A DNA stretch of 31,087 nucleotides from Opitutales bacterium UBA2995 (GTDB taxonomy: Bacteria > Verrucomicrobiota > Verrucomicrobiia > Opitutales > UBA2995). Below the pieces are notes generated by a model that made no database searches, was not told where the DNA came from, and saw nothing but the letters and a program-made list of their open reading frames with translations. A program made the position numbers and the translations under genes. Positions within the stretch are counted from its first letter, which is position 1. The number at the start of each line of letters is the position of its first letter. Where the stretch lies: contig DDZZ01000044.1 of NCBI GenBank assembly GCA_002346535.1, positions 1 to 31,087 of the forward strand, written 5' to 3'. This document shows positions 9,501 through 16,978 of this stretch, in pieces.

Positions 9501-10326
9501 TGGGGCGGGTGTTTTTTATTCAATCGGGGTGGATGAAGATGCTGGCAATGCCTTGGTGAATCTCGTTTCGAGTGACGGCAAATTGTGGAATACGGTCGCA
9601 GATGGCGATACCGAGGCAGGTAACGACGTTATCTTTTTCAACAACAGCTTTATCATCGTTGGCGATGGGGGGTCGATTCGGCAGTCAGGGTTGGTTGACG
9701 CTTCCGCGGAAATTTTGGCGACTCCTCAAATTTCACCGGCATCACAAGGTTTTTCCGGTTCGGTTGAAGTTTCCATGTCTACCGATGCAGAAGATGCGGA
9801 AATTCGGTATACTATGGATGAATCGGAACCGACAGCCGGCTCCACCCTTTATGCGGACCCATTCGAGATTGCTGAAACTACGACGGTGAAAGCCAAGGTG
9901 TTCAAGGGAGGTCTCGATCCAAGTGTTACAGCTACGGCGACTTACACCAAAACCCTGGCCGGTTTTGCCGCCTGGATTGATCCGTTCTATCAAGGCGAAA
10001 ATGCCTCCGCCACAGCTAATCCTGATGGCGATTGGGCCAGCAACTTATTGGAATGGGCTTTGGGCAGTTTACCCAACAACGTGGATTCCGCCCCCATGGA
10101 GCCGGAATTCTCGATTGATTTAAATAACGGAATAGCGACCTTCACAATACACCGATTGGCGGAGGAACCCTCTGCTAACATCATTATCGAAAAATCGATG
10201 GATCTCGCGAATTGGAGTGAATTAGCGACATCCGCAACAACCGATACTGATATCATGCTAGTGTTGGTTGACGATAATCCAATACTATTGGTACCGTGTT
10301 TCCTGCGTATTCGAGTCTCCGATTAA
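6523..10326 (+). CDS. Large exported metzincin-type metalloprotease with PKD and chitobiase-C-like domains
   Basis: A 1267-aa protein from the ATG at 6523; a TTG three codons upstream is less likely. The N-terminus has one hydrophobic segment (IRYTFGIVLIVALAAG), a signal peptide or anchor. The catalytic site is HEYGHNFGLVH at residues 453-463, the full HExxHxxGxxH metzincin motif. A likely Met-turn, DVMGVGD, is around Met497. Downstream are a PKD-like domain (about 656-742: APTVSI..., DGDDLAYSWDLGNG, GGTYDVSVTISD), a beta-propeller-like region with SSDG/TSDGG repeats (about 750-1065), and a chitobiase/hexosaminidase C-terminal-like domain (about 1067-1141: ATPQISPASQGF..., IRYTMDESEPT). It ends with a module (GDWASNLLEWALGSLP...) seen at the C-termini of many exported Verrucomicrobiota proteins. 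It probably degrades proteins or glycoproteins outside the cell. The exact peptidase family (M11-, M12B- or M66-like) is unresolved. Confidence 0.85.
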   Translation: MHPSIRYTFGIVLIVALAAGRFWMVQNPDSRSESDDSKIVLKESLSETRTHEPTFVLTEDFDLEPVHDFSAWLESYRSGRMEASFVEAGRVLAEQRRSLMLKLTQKNPTAALGASIGFADYESLPEELQELVEQPFTTTGNVLITAICDHDHHTPDYLVDVILEDQSRLKIAPNDMSRARVSKSDLPIQGIQIDGYAALQPQVFQKLEGADLDWAWESLPHGNPDPNADFLTGEPLGPNPLTAVAGGFVFLFSNDETLSELETVLRSFDDLPGGTTGSSILFSEELQTQAKGLPIEAIKNRQKQILINDTTGNKTTIFIRAIFPDKLDPPISKEDLEAQINTDVSGHFENYSYDLTSITATATADTYQLAENTSQYTFNGEGGTNDRTEMILEAIALYEAAGSPEGAIGDFDIVGMVFPRLDSWGSAVGLGTVGGAQSSHWLNGTPSTETIVHEYGHNFGLVHSNYWIFNGTGNEGSTDPVDPAGENEEYGDFWDVMGVGDATRGHFHMAAKNYLGWLSDDDTIRIDAAEGSGTYRVFRFDHKGASGLQMLEVTKSGNENYFIGFRRAFKSNANYYRGAYILWERSSSSGGQPERNQGWIIDTTPESLGERQDAGISLGRTYSDVATMVHITPIGVGGSAPNEYLDVVVNYGEFSGNTAPTVSINIPATGNARTALNFSATGNDADGDDLAYSWDLGNGEVYPNSDTISAIYLVGGTYDVSVTISDMKGGTETQSAQIIIDDPVNIWTTRTSGTTNDLEGLGTDGTTLFAVGRGALLRSTNGQSYTNQAPSGTLNTIFNDVVWTGSEWLAVGLDAEFQSGNFFGWKPVIFSSSDGTDWGQIFEAPANEGNSLIGFNEIASNEDGSLVIVVGDQGLLYKRVDGGDWTKVEGLELSEQTDLGIDYGNGVFVVGGFDFINQTTGLYLFRTSDGGNWEDLESNSDLNSNAALDAIAFLNNLFIASGFNSRVVFSENGGLSWQTLEQGNRHRMSTFAFGAGVFYSIGVDEDAGNALVNLVSSDGKLWNTVADGDTEAGNDVIFFNNSFIIVGDGGSIRQSGLVDASAEILATPQISPASQGFSGSVEVSMSTDAEDAEIRYTMDESEPTAGSTLYADPFEIAETTTVKAKVFKGGLDPSVTATATYTKTLAGFAAWIDPFYQGENASATANPDGDWASNLLEWALGSLPNNVDSAPMEPEFSIDLNNGIATFTIHRLAEEPSANIIIEKSMDLANWSELATSATTDTDIMLVLVDDNPILLVPCFLRIRVSD

Positions 10327-10358
10327 AGAAACCAATTTCTCTTTGTTGAGTCCTAATT

Positions 10359-10374
10359 GGCCTAAATTTAGGCC
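10359..10374. repeat. Perfect 16-bp palindrome between convergent genes
   Basis: GGCCTAAATTTAGGCC is its own reverse complement. It lies in the 58-base gap between the convergent protease and cyclophilin genes. It can fold as a 6-bp stem with an AATT loop and may act as a bidirectional terminator, though no T tract follows on either side. Confidence 0.5.
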
Positions 10375-10384
10375 GTCGGTGTTC

Positions 10385-13159
10385 CTATGGAGAAATTGAC
10401 CGTATTTCGAAAGTTCCAGTTTCGATATTTTGACCTGTTATGAAAAACACAGCCACGGTACCGGAGGTTGCTGTGTTATAGTTCAGGAACATTTGATTAT
10501 CCAAAAGCCCAATGGCTCTGATATTTACCTGATCAAAACCGTCCTTTTCGAGCCACTCATAGAAATCGACATTACCGGCATAGATGGTATCGTTCGGCCT
10601 GGTTCGAATAAAGTCACCCGTGGTTGGTGTATTGAAATTGATTTCGTAGAAGTCAATAAGCGAATTAGTATCTGATAGCTCCAGATCGACGAACAAGTTG
10701 GTTCCAACCTTGTTGACCGGCTGTGGACGTTCAGGCGCCTGGCTAATGGTATAAGGCACAGTATTTGTTTCCCCACTATCAAATGAGAGGACAACTGCTT
10801 CTCCTACGTCAGCGCCCGGAGTACTTGGATTGAGCTCGATTTGCATCCTCGGAACGCGTTCGTAGGTAATAAATACTAATCCATTGCCATTGCTTTTCGT
10901 GGACCAATTGTATTCGAGGACTACGCCGGTGGGCCGAGCTGGGGAATCGGTGCGTTGGATTTCGTAAATCCCTGTTGCAGCATCGTAGAGGTCGACGGTT
11001 AACAAATCAAATGCTTCTAAGCCAAATTCGAGTTCTAAGCGAGTGCCTGTCTTATCCTCTGCAACTGGGGGATCTTCGCCCCCACCCACCGTAAAAGTGA
11101 AAGTGCCACTCAGTACAAGTCCTAATCCAGGGAAGTGAACTTGGGTCGTTCCATTTCCGCTTCCTGCTTCATTGCGAGTAGTGAACGTCAAATAGGCCTG
11201 CATAGGCGCTAATTCGTTGTACTCCAAATCTACTCTCGGAGAGTCAAGATCTTCAAACCACTCATAGTTGACAATGTCTCCGAATTGATTGGCTTCGCTA
11301 TCGGTTCGTTCAGCCCTGAAGCCGCCAGTGTTTTTCGTGTAAAAATCGATATCGATAAGGTCCTGTAGCGGGTCGAATCGAGAACCAGTTAATTCAAGAT
11401 CAAGTACCAGTTTGTTGCCGGTCTGGGATGTTGAATCGGGTCTCGGCTCTCCGGGTCCCTGAGTGAAAGTTCCCGATTCAAAACTATCGGTAATAGGAAA
11501 AAACGCTTCCAGGCTTCCAGAGATAGCGTCGCCATCACTTAGTAAGATCTGCATGTCCTGAACGATGTCAAAGTCGAGAAGCACATAGGTTTGGTCTCCA
11601 ATCTTTACCCAATCGTAGAGCACCCGACCTGTTTGAATAAATTCAGAGTAGGAGACGGCGATCTCGTAACCTCCTTCGAATAACTCGCTCAGTTCAACCT
11701 CTGCAAAATTATCCCACAAGTCAATCGTATAAGTAGTGGTGATTTCCTCCTCGTTTTGAGTGGTTGTGATAGTCATCACCAATCGGGTGCCATCTTTATT
11801 TTCCGACTCCATGGGTCCATTATTCTGGCCGACAGTAAATGTACCAGTGGCTGTATTCCCTTCAGTTCTCCCATCGGGGTAAAAGATATAGGCAGTTCCG
11901 CTCGTTGGCGTATCATAATCCAGATACGCTTGCATGTCGGAGAAGAAATTGAGCTGCATATCCAGCTGCGTCCGATCTCCCAGCGGGTAATTTTTGTAGG
12001 AGGTGACAGGGCCGATTAGATCCATCGTGGGGGAGTCTGAGCGCTGAAGCGTGAATCCACCCTGTAATTCGTCATAGAAATTGATCGTGATTTCCTCTGG
12101 CAAATAACTAATGAGGCCTTCGTCGACTTCTACGGGGTCGATATTGATGATAATTTGGTCGCCTTCCATATCCTCTATGGGCTCAAGGCCCGCTTCGATC
12201 AGACGGTAAAAATGCCTTCCGTCGAGCCCGATTTCCACATCCACGGCCCGATTTTCTATCGTGTCTTCGAACCCAGTCCGGTCAAAGAATGACGTGATCC
12301 AATTGCTCAGATTGTTAGAATCTTGAAAAATGTACTGGTCGTCTTTATCGCGTATCCAATTCGCCCTCAATACCCGGATGTCCGGCGTATCGGGATTGTT
12401 GTCGATATCTTCCAGTTCGTTGGTCACCACAACAGGCCGTTCGGTAAATACCGGTGACGGCCAGTATTGAGATGCGTCCCAAGCTAGGGCCGCTGCGCCT
12501 TCCCGAATGATGGTCACCGAATTGATTACAGGCGGGATTACAGGTTGTTGCCCGTTGCCGATCAGTGGCGTTCGGTTAATAGCCTGAGTATGTTCTGTTC
12601 CCTCGACTACGATGGCGAAGATGGAGTGACGGCCATTAAGTGCGTCTAGGCTCGCTTGGTTCTCGGGAAACGGAGCCATCGTTATAAAAAATTGGCTGCC
12701 TCCAGAGTTCGTGCCCCTGGCCTGAGAAAGCGAGGAGTTAGCCATGGATACAACTCCTCCGCTTACGTGATTGAGTTCGGGGTGTACTTCATCCGGAATA
12801 CGCCATCCAGGACCATCCGTTCCAAAGGTATTACGTGATCCGGTTTGGATGATAAAGTTCGGGACAATCCGGTGAAAAGTGAGTCCGTCAAAAAACTTGG
12901 TGTCGGTGACAATTTCGCCGGTCTGCAAATTCAACCAGGGAATTTCGCCCGTGGCTAAACCCACGAAATTGGCACAAGTAACGGGAGCATGAGTATAGAA
13001 AAGCTGAATTGTGAATTCGACGTCGATGACCTCAAGTTGAGTGGCTTCAAAATACGACACCTCGAATATGGCGTAAATTCCTTCGCTACTCGGTGTAAAA
13101 GCTTTGGCTGGGATGGCAGAGCTAATTATAAGAATAACATAGGGAAGGAAGCGCTTCAT
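10385..13159 (-). CDS. Exported cyclophilin-type peptidyl-prolyl isomerase fused to tandem beta-rich repeats
   Basis: A 924-aa protein. A signal peptide covers residues 1-20 (MKRFLPYVILIISSAIPAKA). A cyclophilin domain spans about 26-205: TFHRIVPNFIIQTG (94-107) carries the catalytic Arg (Arg97, equivalent to human CypA Arg55) with the following Phe and Gln, and SGGSQFFIT (152-160) and LNGRHSIFA complete the fold. The CypA Trp121 position is not Trp. Residues about 206-378 form a linker with the SNNLSNW...FYRL motif common in exported Verrucomicrobiota proteins. Residues 379-924 hold about five repeats of roughly 110-125 aa. Cyclophilins catalyse proline isomerisation during folding; here the enzyme would act in the periplasm or outside. 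Single-domain cyclophilins are about 170 aa, so the repeat tail is unusual. The gene is monocistronic, with no neighbour suggesting a client. Confidence 0.88.
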   Translation of the reverse strand: MKRFLPYVILIISSAIPAKAFTPSSEGIYAIFEVSYFEATQLEVIDVEFTIQLFYTHAPVTCANFVGLATGEIPWLNLQTGEIVTDTKFFDGLTFHRIVPNFIIQTGSRNTFGTDGPGWRIPDEVHPELNHVSGGVVSMANSSLSQARGTNSGGSQFFITMAPFPENQASLDALNGRHSIFAIVVEGTEHTQAINRTPLIGNGQQPVIPPVINSVTIIREGAAALAWDASQYWPSPVFTERPVVVTNELEDIDNNPDTPDIRVLRANWIRDKDDQYIFQDSNNLSNWITSFFDRTGFEDTIENRAVDVEIGLDGRHFYRLIEAGLEPIEDMEGDQIIINIDPVEVDEGLISYLPEEITINFYDELQGGFTLQRSDSPTMDLIGPVTSYKNYPLGDRTQLDMQLNFFSDMQAYLDYDTPTSGTAYIFYPDGRTEGNTATGTFTVGQNNGPMESENKDGTRLVMTITTTQNEEEITTTYTIDLWDNFAEVELSELFEGGYEIAVSYSEFIQTGRVLYDWVKIGDQTYVLLDFDIVQDMQILLSDGDAISGSLEAFFPITDSFESGTFTQGPGEPRPDSTSQTGNKLVLDLELTGSRFDPLQDLIDIDFYTKNTGGFRAERTDSEANQFGDIVNYEWFEDLDSPRVDLEYNELAPMQAYLTFTTRNEAGSGNGTTQVHFPGLGLVLSGTFTFTVGGGEDPPVAEDKTGTRLELEFGLEAFDLLTVDLYDAATGIYEIQRTDSPARPTGVVLEYNWSTKSNGNGLVFITYERVPRMQIELNPSTPGADVGEAVVLSFDSGETNTVPYTISQAPERPQPVNKVGTNLFVDLELSDTNSLIDFYEINFNTPTTGDFIRTRPNDTIYAGNVDFYEWLEKDGFDQVNIRAIGLLDNQMFLNYNTATSGTVAVFFITGQNIETGTFEIRSISP
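10388..12025 (-). repeat. About five tandem 110-125-residue protein repeats in the cyclophilin fusion
   Basis: Each unit reads as an opening (Y(E/D)W.....), a segment M(Q/F).(Y/L)L.....(S/A)G, a segment ..FP.G....GTFT, a segment G(T/N).L...(L/I), then (I/V)D(F/L)Y......G.(F/Y)....TDSP. Approximate residue ranges are 379-506, 507-621, 626-739, 743-856 and 862-920, the last shorter. Examples of equivalent positions are DMQAYLDYDT, DMQILLSDGD, PMQAYLTFTT, RMQIELNPST and NQMFLNYNTA. The repeats are diverged at protein level; no exact DNA repeat was seen, so the duplication is old. Confidence 0.75.
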
Positions 13160-13516
13160 AAATTTGAGTAAACGGTGTTGCTAGCATAGTTGATAACGGT
13201 GATCAAGCCGGTATGTCTTGAGCGATAGACCAGGCGAATATTCCAGTTTTTTTGGGGTTTCAGGCGATTTTTGATTTTGGCTCAGGCGAATAAAGGAAGG
13301 ACTCAAAACAGGAGACTTTGTTTCGGCGGATTTTCCGGGACTCTTGGTCACGCGGTAATAATTTTCAGATCGCTGGACCTTCAACCTGGCCCGTTGCAGT
13401 TAATGGGTGAAAAGGCGGGATACTGAATAGAGTATGCCTCACTCAATCAACTACGAATTTCAGCAATGCTTGGATGCAGATAGTGGGTATCCATTTTTCA
13501 ATACTGTTTTGGGCTC

Positions 13517-13545
13517 TTGACCTATCCATAATCGGAACTTATGAT
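13517..13545 (+). promoter_or_regulatory. Sigma70-type promoter for the LysM-amidase gene
   Basis: TTGACC at 13517-13522 and TATGAT at 13540-13545 are separated by 17 bases, one mismatch from consensus in each hexamer. Transcription would start near 13552, about 75 bases before the ATG at 13626. The rest of 13160-13516 shows no gene that could be supported. Confidence 0.6.
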
Positions 13546-13625
13546 TACTCGTAATTGTATTAAGGTTAAGAGATCTATTTCCCAAACATTTGGACCTTCC
13601 ATCCCTACTTATTTTCTCTTCAATC

Positions 13626-14324
13626 ATGAATCGACAAACATTTCTGCTGCGCGTAGGTGCCTTGTTTCTGGCAGGTCCTGGTATTCTCTATGGAGCACCG
13701 GCAATTATTTATGTGGTCAAAAAAGGGGATACTCTGAGTGAAATCGGGGCGAAATTTGGCGTCAGTGTCCGGGAATTAAAATACCGCAACGGATTGAAAA
13801 ATGATCTCATCCGCATCGGACAAAAGCTCAAGATCCCTGACGCCGCGGATTATTTGACCGGGGTCAAGAGCCACTCTGACAGGATCAAGCTTAACCGGCT
13901 CAAGTGGAAATACATCATCGCACATCACAGTGCTACTCCACACGGAAACGCTAAGACTTACGACAAAGTAGACCGCCGGCATGGCATGGAAAATGGCCTG
14001 GCCTATCATTTTGTGATTGGGAATGGACGCGATTCCGGTGATGGAGAGATCGAGATTGGCTCTCGATGGACGAAGCAGCTACATGGCGGCCACGTAAGTA
14101 AATGGAGTTATAACAACGCAGGGATCGGGGTTTGCCTTGTTGGCAATTTTGAAAAGACGCGTCCAACTCAAAGACAGATGGCATCCTTTACCGAACTGGT
14201 CAATTATTTAGGGAATGGACTATTGGGCGGAAAATACAAATTTATGGTTCACAAAGAGGTAAACGCGACCCTGTGTCCGGGCAGAAATTTTCCCACTAAA
14301 GCCATGCACAAGCGCTTTAATTAA
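13626..14324 (+). CDS. LysM domain N-acetylmuramoyl-L-alanine amidase (Amidase_2/PGRP type)
   Basis: A 232-aa exported protein. The ATG at 13626 starts a signal peptide (MNRQTFLLRVGALFLAGPGI, ending LYGA); a TTG 12 codons upstream is rejected. A LysM domain follows at about residues 28-71 (IYVVKKGDTLSEIGAKFGVS ... IRIGQKLKIP), which binds peptidoglycan. The amidase domain starts at WKYIIAHHSAT (95-104). The probable zinc ligands are His100, His209 and Cys217; the 8-residue spacing of the last two matches His122/Cys130 of T7 lysozyme. The enzyme should cleave the bond between N-acetylmuramic acid and the stem peptide in wall turnover or recycling. Its TAA overlaps the stop codon of the convergent epimerase gene, so no terminator separates them. 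A good promoter lies upstream. Confidence 0.88.
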   Translation: MNRQTFLLRVGALFLAGPGILYGAPAIIYVVKKGDTLSEIGAKFGVSVRELKYRNGLKNDLIRIGQKLKIPDAADYLTGVKSHSDRIKLNRLKWKYIIAHHSATPHGNAKTYDKVDRRHGMENGLAYHFVIGNGRDSGDGEIEIGSRWTKQLHGGHVSKWSYNNAGIGVCLVGNFEKTRPTQRQMASFTELVNYLGNGLLGGKYKFMVHKEVNATLCPGRNFPTKAMHKRFN

Positions 14325-15133
14325 AGGTTTTCAAAGCCGATTTTATCCTGCGGAACATATCCAACTTTTTTCTTGGCGTTCTCCAGGTCCGGCCAGCGGT
14401 AATCGTTGTCCGACATCCCATAAAATACCTCAAATTTCACTGTATTTGGTGCTTGAATACAACACTCCGCGAGTCGGGCGATATCGGCTTTGGTGCAGCT
14501 TATCGGTACCAGCTTTTCGATTTTCTCGTCCATGGAATTTACCGCCCCTATTCGTAGGCAGTGGATGGATAGGTTCGATCTGCTGCAATACATGCGGGCC
14601 AGAGTTTCACCCATGGCCTTGCTGGCGGCGTAAAAATTGACGGGCCAATTAGGTTTTTCGGGTGTTAGTTTTTCAAATGATTCTGGAACGTTTTCAAAAT
14701 TCCCGGCCCGGATGCTTTTATATGGTTCAACTTCCAGGGCGTAGCCTGTGCTTACCTGGATGGTGCTGGCATAAATGACACGGCGGACGCCAGCTCGCTT
14801 GGCCGCCTCGAACACGTGGTAGGTACCTACGACATTGTTTTTCAAAACGCTCTCCCAGGGGGCTTCTGTATTCGGATTGGCCGCCATGTGGACTACGGTG
14901 TCGATTTCGGCAAAATCTATTTCAAGCGATTCCAGATCAGAAAGGTCGCTCAGGATAAAATGAGAGGCCGGAATCTCTATAGCCTCTTCTTTGGTTACCC
15001 TGATGGAGGATTGCTTTCTTCGGGCCATGCCATAGACTTCGTACTGGGTAGGCTGGGAGATCAAATGCCGATAGATTGAACTTCCTACTAGTCCGTAGAC
15101 ACCCGTTATGAGGATAGAACGTTTTGACATCAT
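14321..15133 (-). CDS. NAD-dependent epimerase/dehydratase family protein, uronate-dehydrogenase-like
   Basis: A 270-aa extended short-chain dehydrogenase/reductase. The NAD-binding glycine motif TGVYGLVG is at residues 10-17, the acidic DLSDL at 63-67, VHMAANP at 81-87 and the catalytic YAASK at 168-172 with Ser123/Thr124 upstream. APWESVLKNNVVGTYHVFEA (91-110) and the C-terminal NDYRWPDLENAKKKVGYVPQ (243-262) resemble uronate dehydrogenases, which oxidise galacturonate or glucuronate to aldarolactone. This fits a polysaccharide-degrading neighbourhood, but other sugar-nucleotide epimerases share the fold, so the substrate is inferred. Two adjacent ATGs (15133 and 15130) are possible starts. 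The gene is convergent with the amidase gene and shares its last four bases with it. Confidence 0.8.
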   Translation of the reverse strand: MMSKRSILITGVYGLVGSSIYRHLISQPTQYEVYGMARRKQSSIRVTKEEAIEIPASHFILSDLSDLESLEIDFAEIDTVVHMAANPNTEAPWESVLKNNVVGTYHVFEAAKRAGVRRVIYASTIQVSTGYALEVEPYKSIRAGNFENVPESFEKLTPEKPNWPVNFYAASKAMGETLARMYCSRSNLSIHCLRIGAVNSMDEKIEKLVPISCTKADIARLAECCIQAPNTVKFEVFYGMSDNDYRWPDLENAKKKVGYVPQDKIGFENL

Positions 15134-15366
15134 TTGCAGACTTCTTCGAAAAATTTATCCGAGGCAAGCTTGCTGAGTTATAATTTGTCCAATTTTTGAG
15201 ACCATTTTGCTTCCGAATAGACGGTTCAAAGCCTGCTCCGACCTTGCTGAGTAGGTTGTTTCGGTTAATATTTTAAATATTCCACATTACTGCTCCTTAT
15301 AAATTGGGTGAGCCGCTTGTTTATATAAAACTCCGGCATAAAAATACGTTGTAAAATAAAAATTCC

Positions 15367-16089
15367 ATGCCCAAATTTTTTACCTTCCTACAATCCGAAT
15401 TAATGTCCCGAAGAATTCCTAACTCGCTCGCCCGTTCATTTCGTACTTTATGCTTGGGTCTCCTGTCATTGCTAACACCGGTTTCGATGCTTACTGCACA
15501 GGATCTTAAGCTTGGAGAATCGTTGTATCAAACCTGCGTCGCCTGTCACGGGTCAGAGGGGTATGGAAATCAATTGCTGAATGCTCCTGCACTGGCCGGC
15601 CTTCCCGCCAGTTACGTCGAGACTCAGTTGAACAATTTCAAAAACGGTATTCGGGGAGCACATCCGGATGACCAGAGTGGGCTCCAGATGCGACCTATGT
15701 CCATGACTCTCCAGGATCCCCAAGCCATCGTCGATGTTGCGGCATACATAGCCAAGTTTGCCCCTAAAGAACCTGCGGATACCTTGCAGGGGGGGGATCG
15801 GAAAAAGGGGGAGACGGCCTATGCTCTTTGCATTGCTTGCCACGGTCCAGAGGCAGAAGGTAATGAACTTCTAAAGTCACCAACACTCCAATATCAAAGC
15901 GATTGGTACATGCTGGCCCAGCTCAAGAAATTTAAATCAGGAATCCGCGGCACCAACCCAAGGGATATTGGCGGCATGCAAATGCGCCCCATGTCCATGA
16001 CATTGGTCGATGAGCAGGCCATGAAGGACGTAATTGCCCATATCCGACATTTAAGCAAACTGGCAATTGAAGAGGCCAAGAATAAGTAA
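15367..16089 (+). CDS. Diheme cytochrome c, probable electron donor to the oxidase
   Basis: A 240-aa protein with a signal peptide (hydrophobic core SFRTLCLGLLSLLTP, cleavage near MLTAQ, residues 41-45). It contains two homologous class I cytochrome c domains: heme motifs CVACH (57-61) and CIACH (155-159), each followed by (G/P)(S/P)EG/EAEGN. The Met axial ligands probably lie in the repeated MRPMSMTL segments (108 and 206). The gene looks like an internal duplication, as in cytochrome c4. An ATG at 15403 is an alternative start. It is first in the oxidase cluster, 26 bases before a tiny membrane-peptide gene and about 160 bases before subunit II, so it most likely carries electrons to the CuA site. 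No strong promoter was recognised in 15134-15366. Confidence 0.88.
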   Translation: MPKFFTFLQSELMSRRIPNSLARSFRTLCLGLLSLLTPVSMLTAQDLKLGESLYQTCVACHGSEGYGNQLLNAPALAGLPASYVETQLNNFKNGIRGAHPDDQSGLQMRPMSMTLQDPQAIVDVAAYIAKFAPKEPADTLQGGDRKKGETAYALCIACHGPEAEGNELLKSPTLQYQSDWYMLAQLKKFKSGIRGTNPRDIGGMQMRPMSMTLVDEQAMKDVIAHIRHLSKLAIEEAKNK

Positions 16090-16115
16090 TCGCTTTGCAT
16101 TCTTTGAACTTTATC

Positions 16116-16217
16116 ATGAAAAAAGACATCTCAGAAGTCATCGCAAAAAAAACCTTTATTGTTCTGGTCGTCATCTGCATCGCTTACGCGGCATCAGTAT
16201 TTATTTTTATTCTTTAG
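16116..16217 (+). CDS. 33-aa single-helix membrane peptide within the oxidase operon
   Basis: ATG at 16116, TAG at 16215-16217. The peptide is MKKDISEVIAKKTFIVLVVI followed by CIAYAASVFIFIL: a short charged N-terminus and one hydrophobic helix reaching the C-terminus. It fits exactly between the cytochrome c stop (16089) and the subunit II ATG (16246), in the same orientation. Small one-helix subunits accompany many heme-copper oxidases, for example subunit IV of the Paracoccus aa3 enzyme and CcoQ of cbb3 enzymes, so an accessory subunit or assembly peptide is a reasonable guess. I do not recognise a named family. No strong ribosome-binding site is seen. The coding call rests on position, helix and start/stop fit. 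Confidence 0.6.
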   Translation: MKKDISEVIAKKTFIVLVVICIAYAASVFIFIL

Positions 16218-16245
16218 CGTCTTAAATTTCTATTCACCAATACTA

Positions 16246-16953
16246 ATGATTGAAGCTTATCTCGAACGAGCCTCCACCTACGCGGGTGATATTGATATTT
16301 TGTTCTCCGGAGTCTTTTGGATTGTTGCCGTTTGGTTCGTTGCAGCCGAAGGAGTACTCTTTTATTTTTGCTTTCGCTATCGCAAACAGGAAGGTGTGGC
16401 AGCCAAATACGTTACTGGAGAAGAAAAATCCTATAAAAAATTTATTTCAGTTCCCCACTATCTGATTCTCGTATTCGACATCTTTATCATCGCGGGGGCG
16501 ATACTCGTCTGGTACAATATCAAGCAGCGTTTGCCCGAAAATCCCGACCTCACCGTCGGCATCATTTCCCAGCAGTGGGCCTGGACCTTCATCCATCCGG
16601 GAGCAGATGGCGAGCTCCACACTGCGGACGATATAAAGACCATCGATGAGTTGCACCTGATGGAAAACACCACCTACCTTTACGAGCTGGAATCGTTGGA
16701 CGTGCTGCACTCCTTTTCCGTCCCGGTATTTCGCCTCAAACAGGATGCCATTCCTGGCCGAAAGATTGTGGGTTGGTTTACACCGACCAAGACGGGCGAA
16801 TGGGATATCCAATGCACAGAAATTTGCGGGATAGGACATGGGCTTATGCCGGCCCGGGTTCACATACGATCGGCATACGACCACGAACAATGGCTCGAGG
16901 AAAATACGCCAGCCGAGGCGGGCCAGGCCTTGGCGGCTGCCTCTAATCCCTGA
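16246..16953 (+). CDS. coxB: Cytochrome c oxidase subunit II
   Basis: A 235-aa protein from the ATG at 16246; an upstream in-frame start would overlap the 33-aa gene. Two transmembrane helices (about 17-42 and 70-90) precede a cupredoxin domain on the outer face. The CuA centre is complete: His155 (DVLHSF), Cys190, Glu192, Cys194, His198 and Met201 (CTEICGIGHGLMP). The aromatic QQWAWTF (109-115) is the electron-entry patch. It accepts electrons from cytochrome c and passes them to heme a. An oddity: the segment before helix 2 reads EKSYKKFISVPHYLILVFD, without the usual E..WT..P motif whose Glu (bovine Glu62) forms the K-channel mouth. There is no fused cytochrome c domain; the separate diheme cytochrome upstream may do that job. 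Confidence 0.93.
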   Translation: MIEAYLERASTYAGDIDILFSGVFWIVAVWFVAAEGVLFYFCFRYRKQEGVAAKYVTGEEKSYKKFISVPHYLILVFDIFIIAGAILVWYNIKQRLPENPDLTVGIISQQWAWTFIHPGADGELHTADDIKTIDELHLMENTTYLYELESLDVLHSFSVPVFRLKQDAIPGRKIVGWFTPTKTGEWDIQCTEICGIGHGLMPARVHIRSAYDHEQWLEENTPAEAGQALAAASNP

Positions 16954-16978
16954 ATTTTGACTCTTCCAAGTATTTGAT

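Noticed and set aside
13181..13384. 67-codon minus-strand frame in the gap before the amidase gene
   Set aside because: Low-complexity Ser/Lys/Pro composition, no signal peptide or family motif, and no operon context; not supported as a gene.
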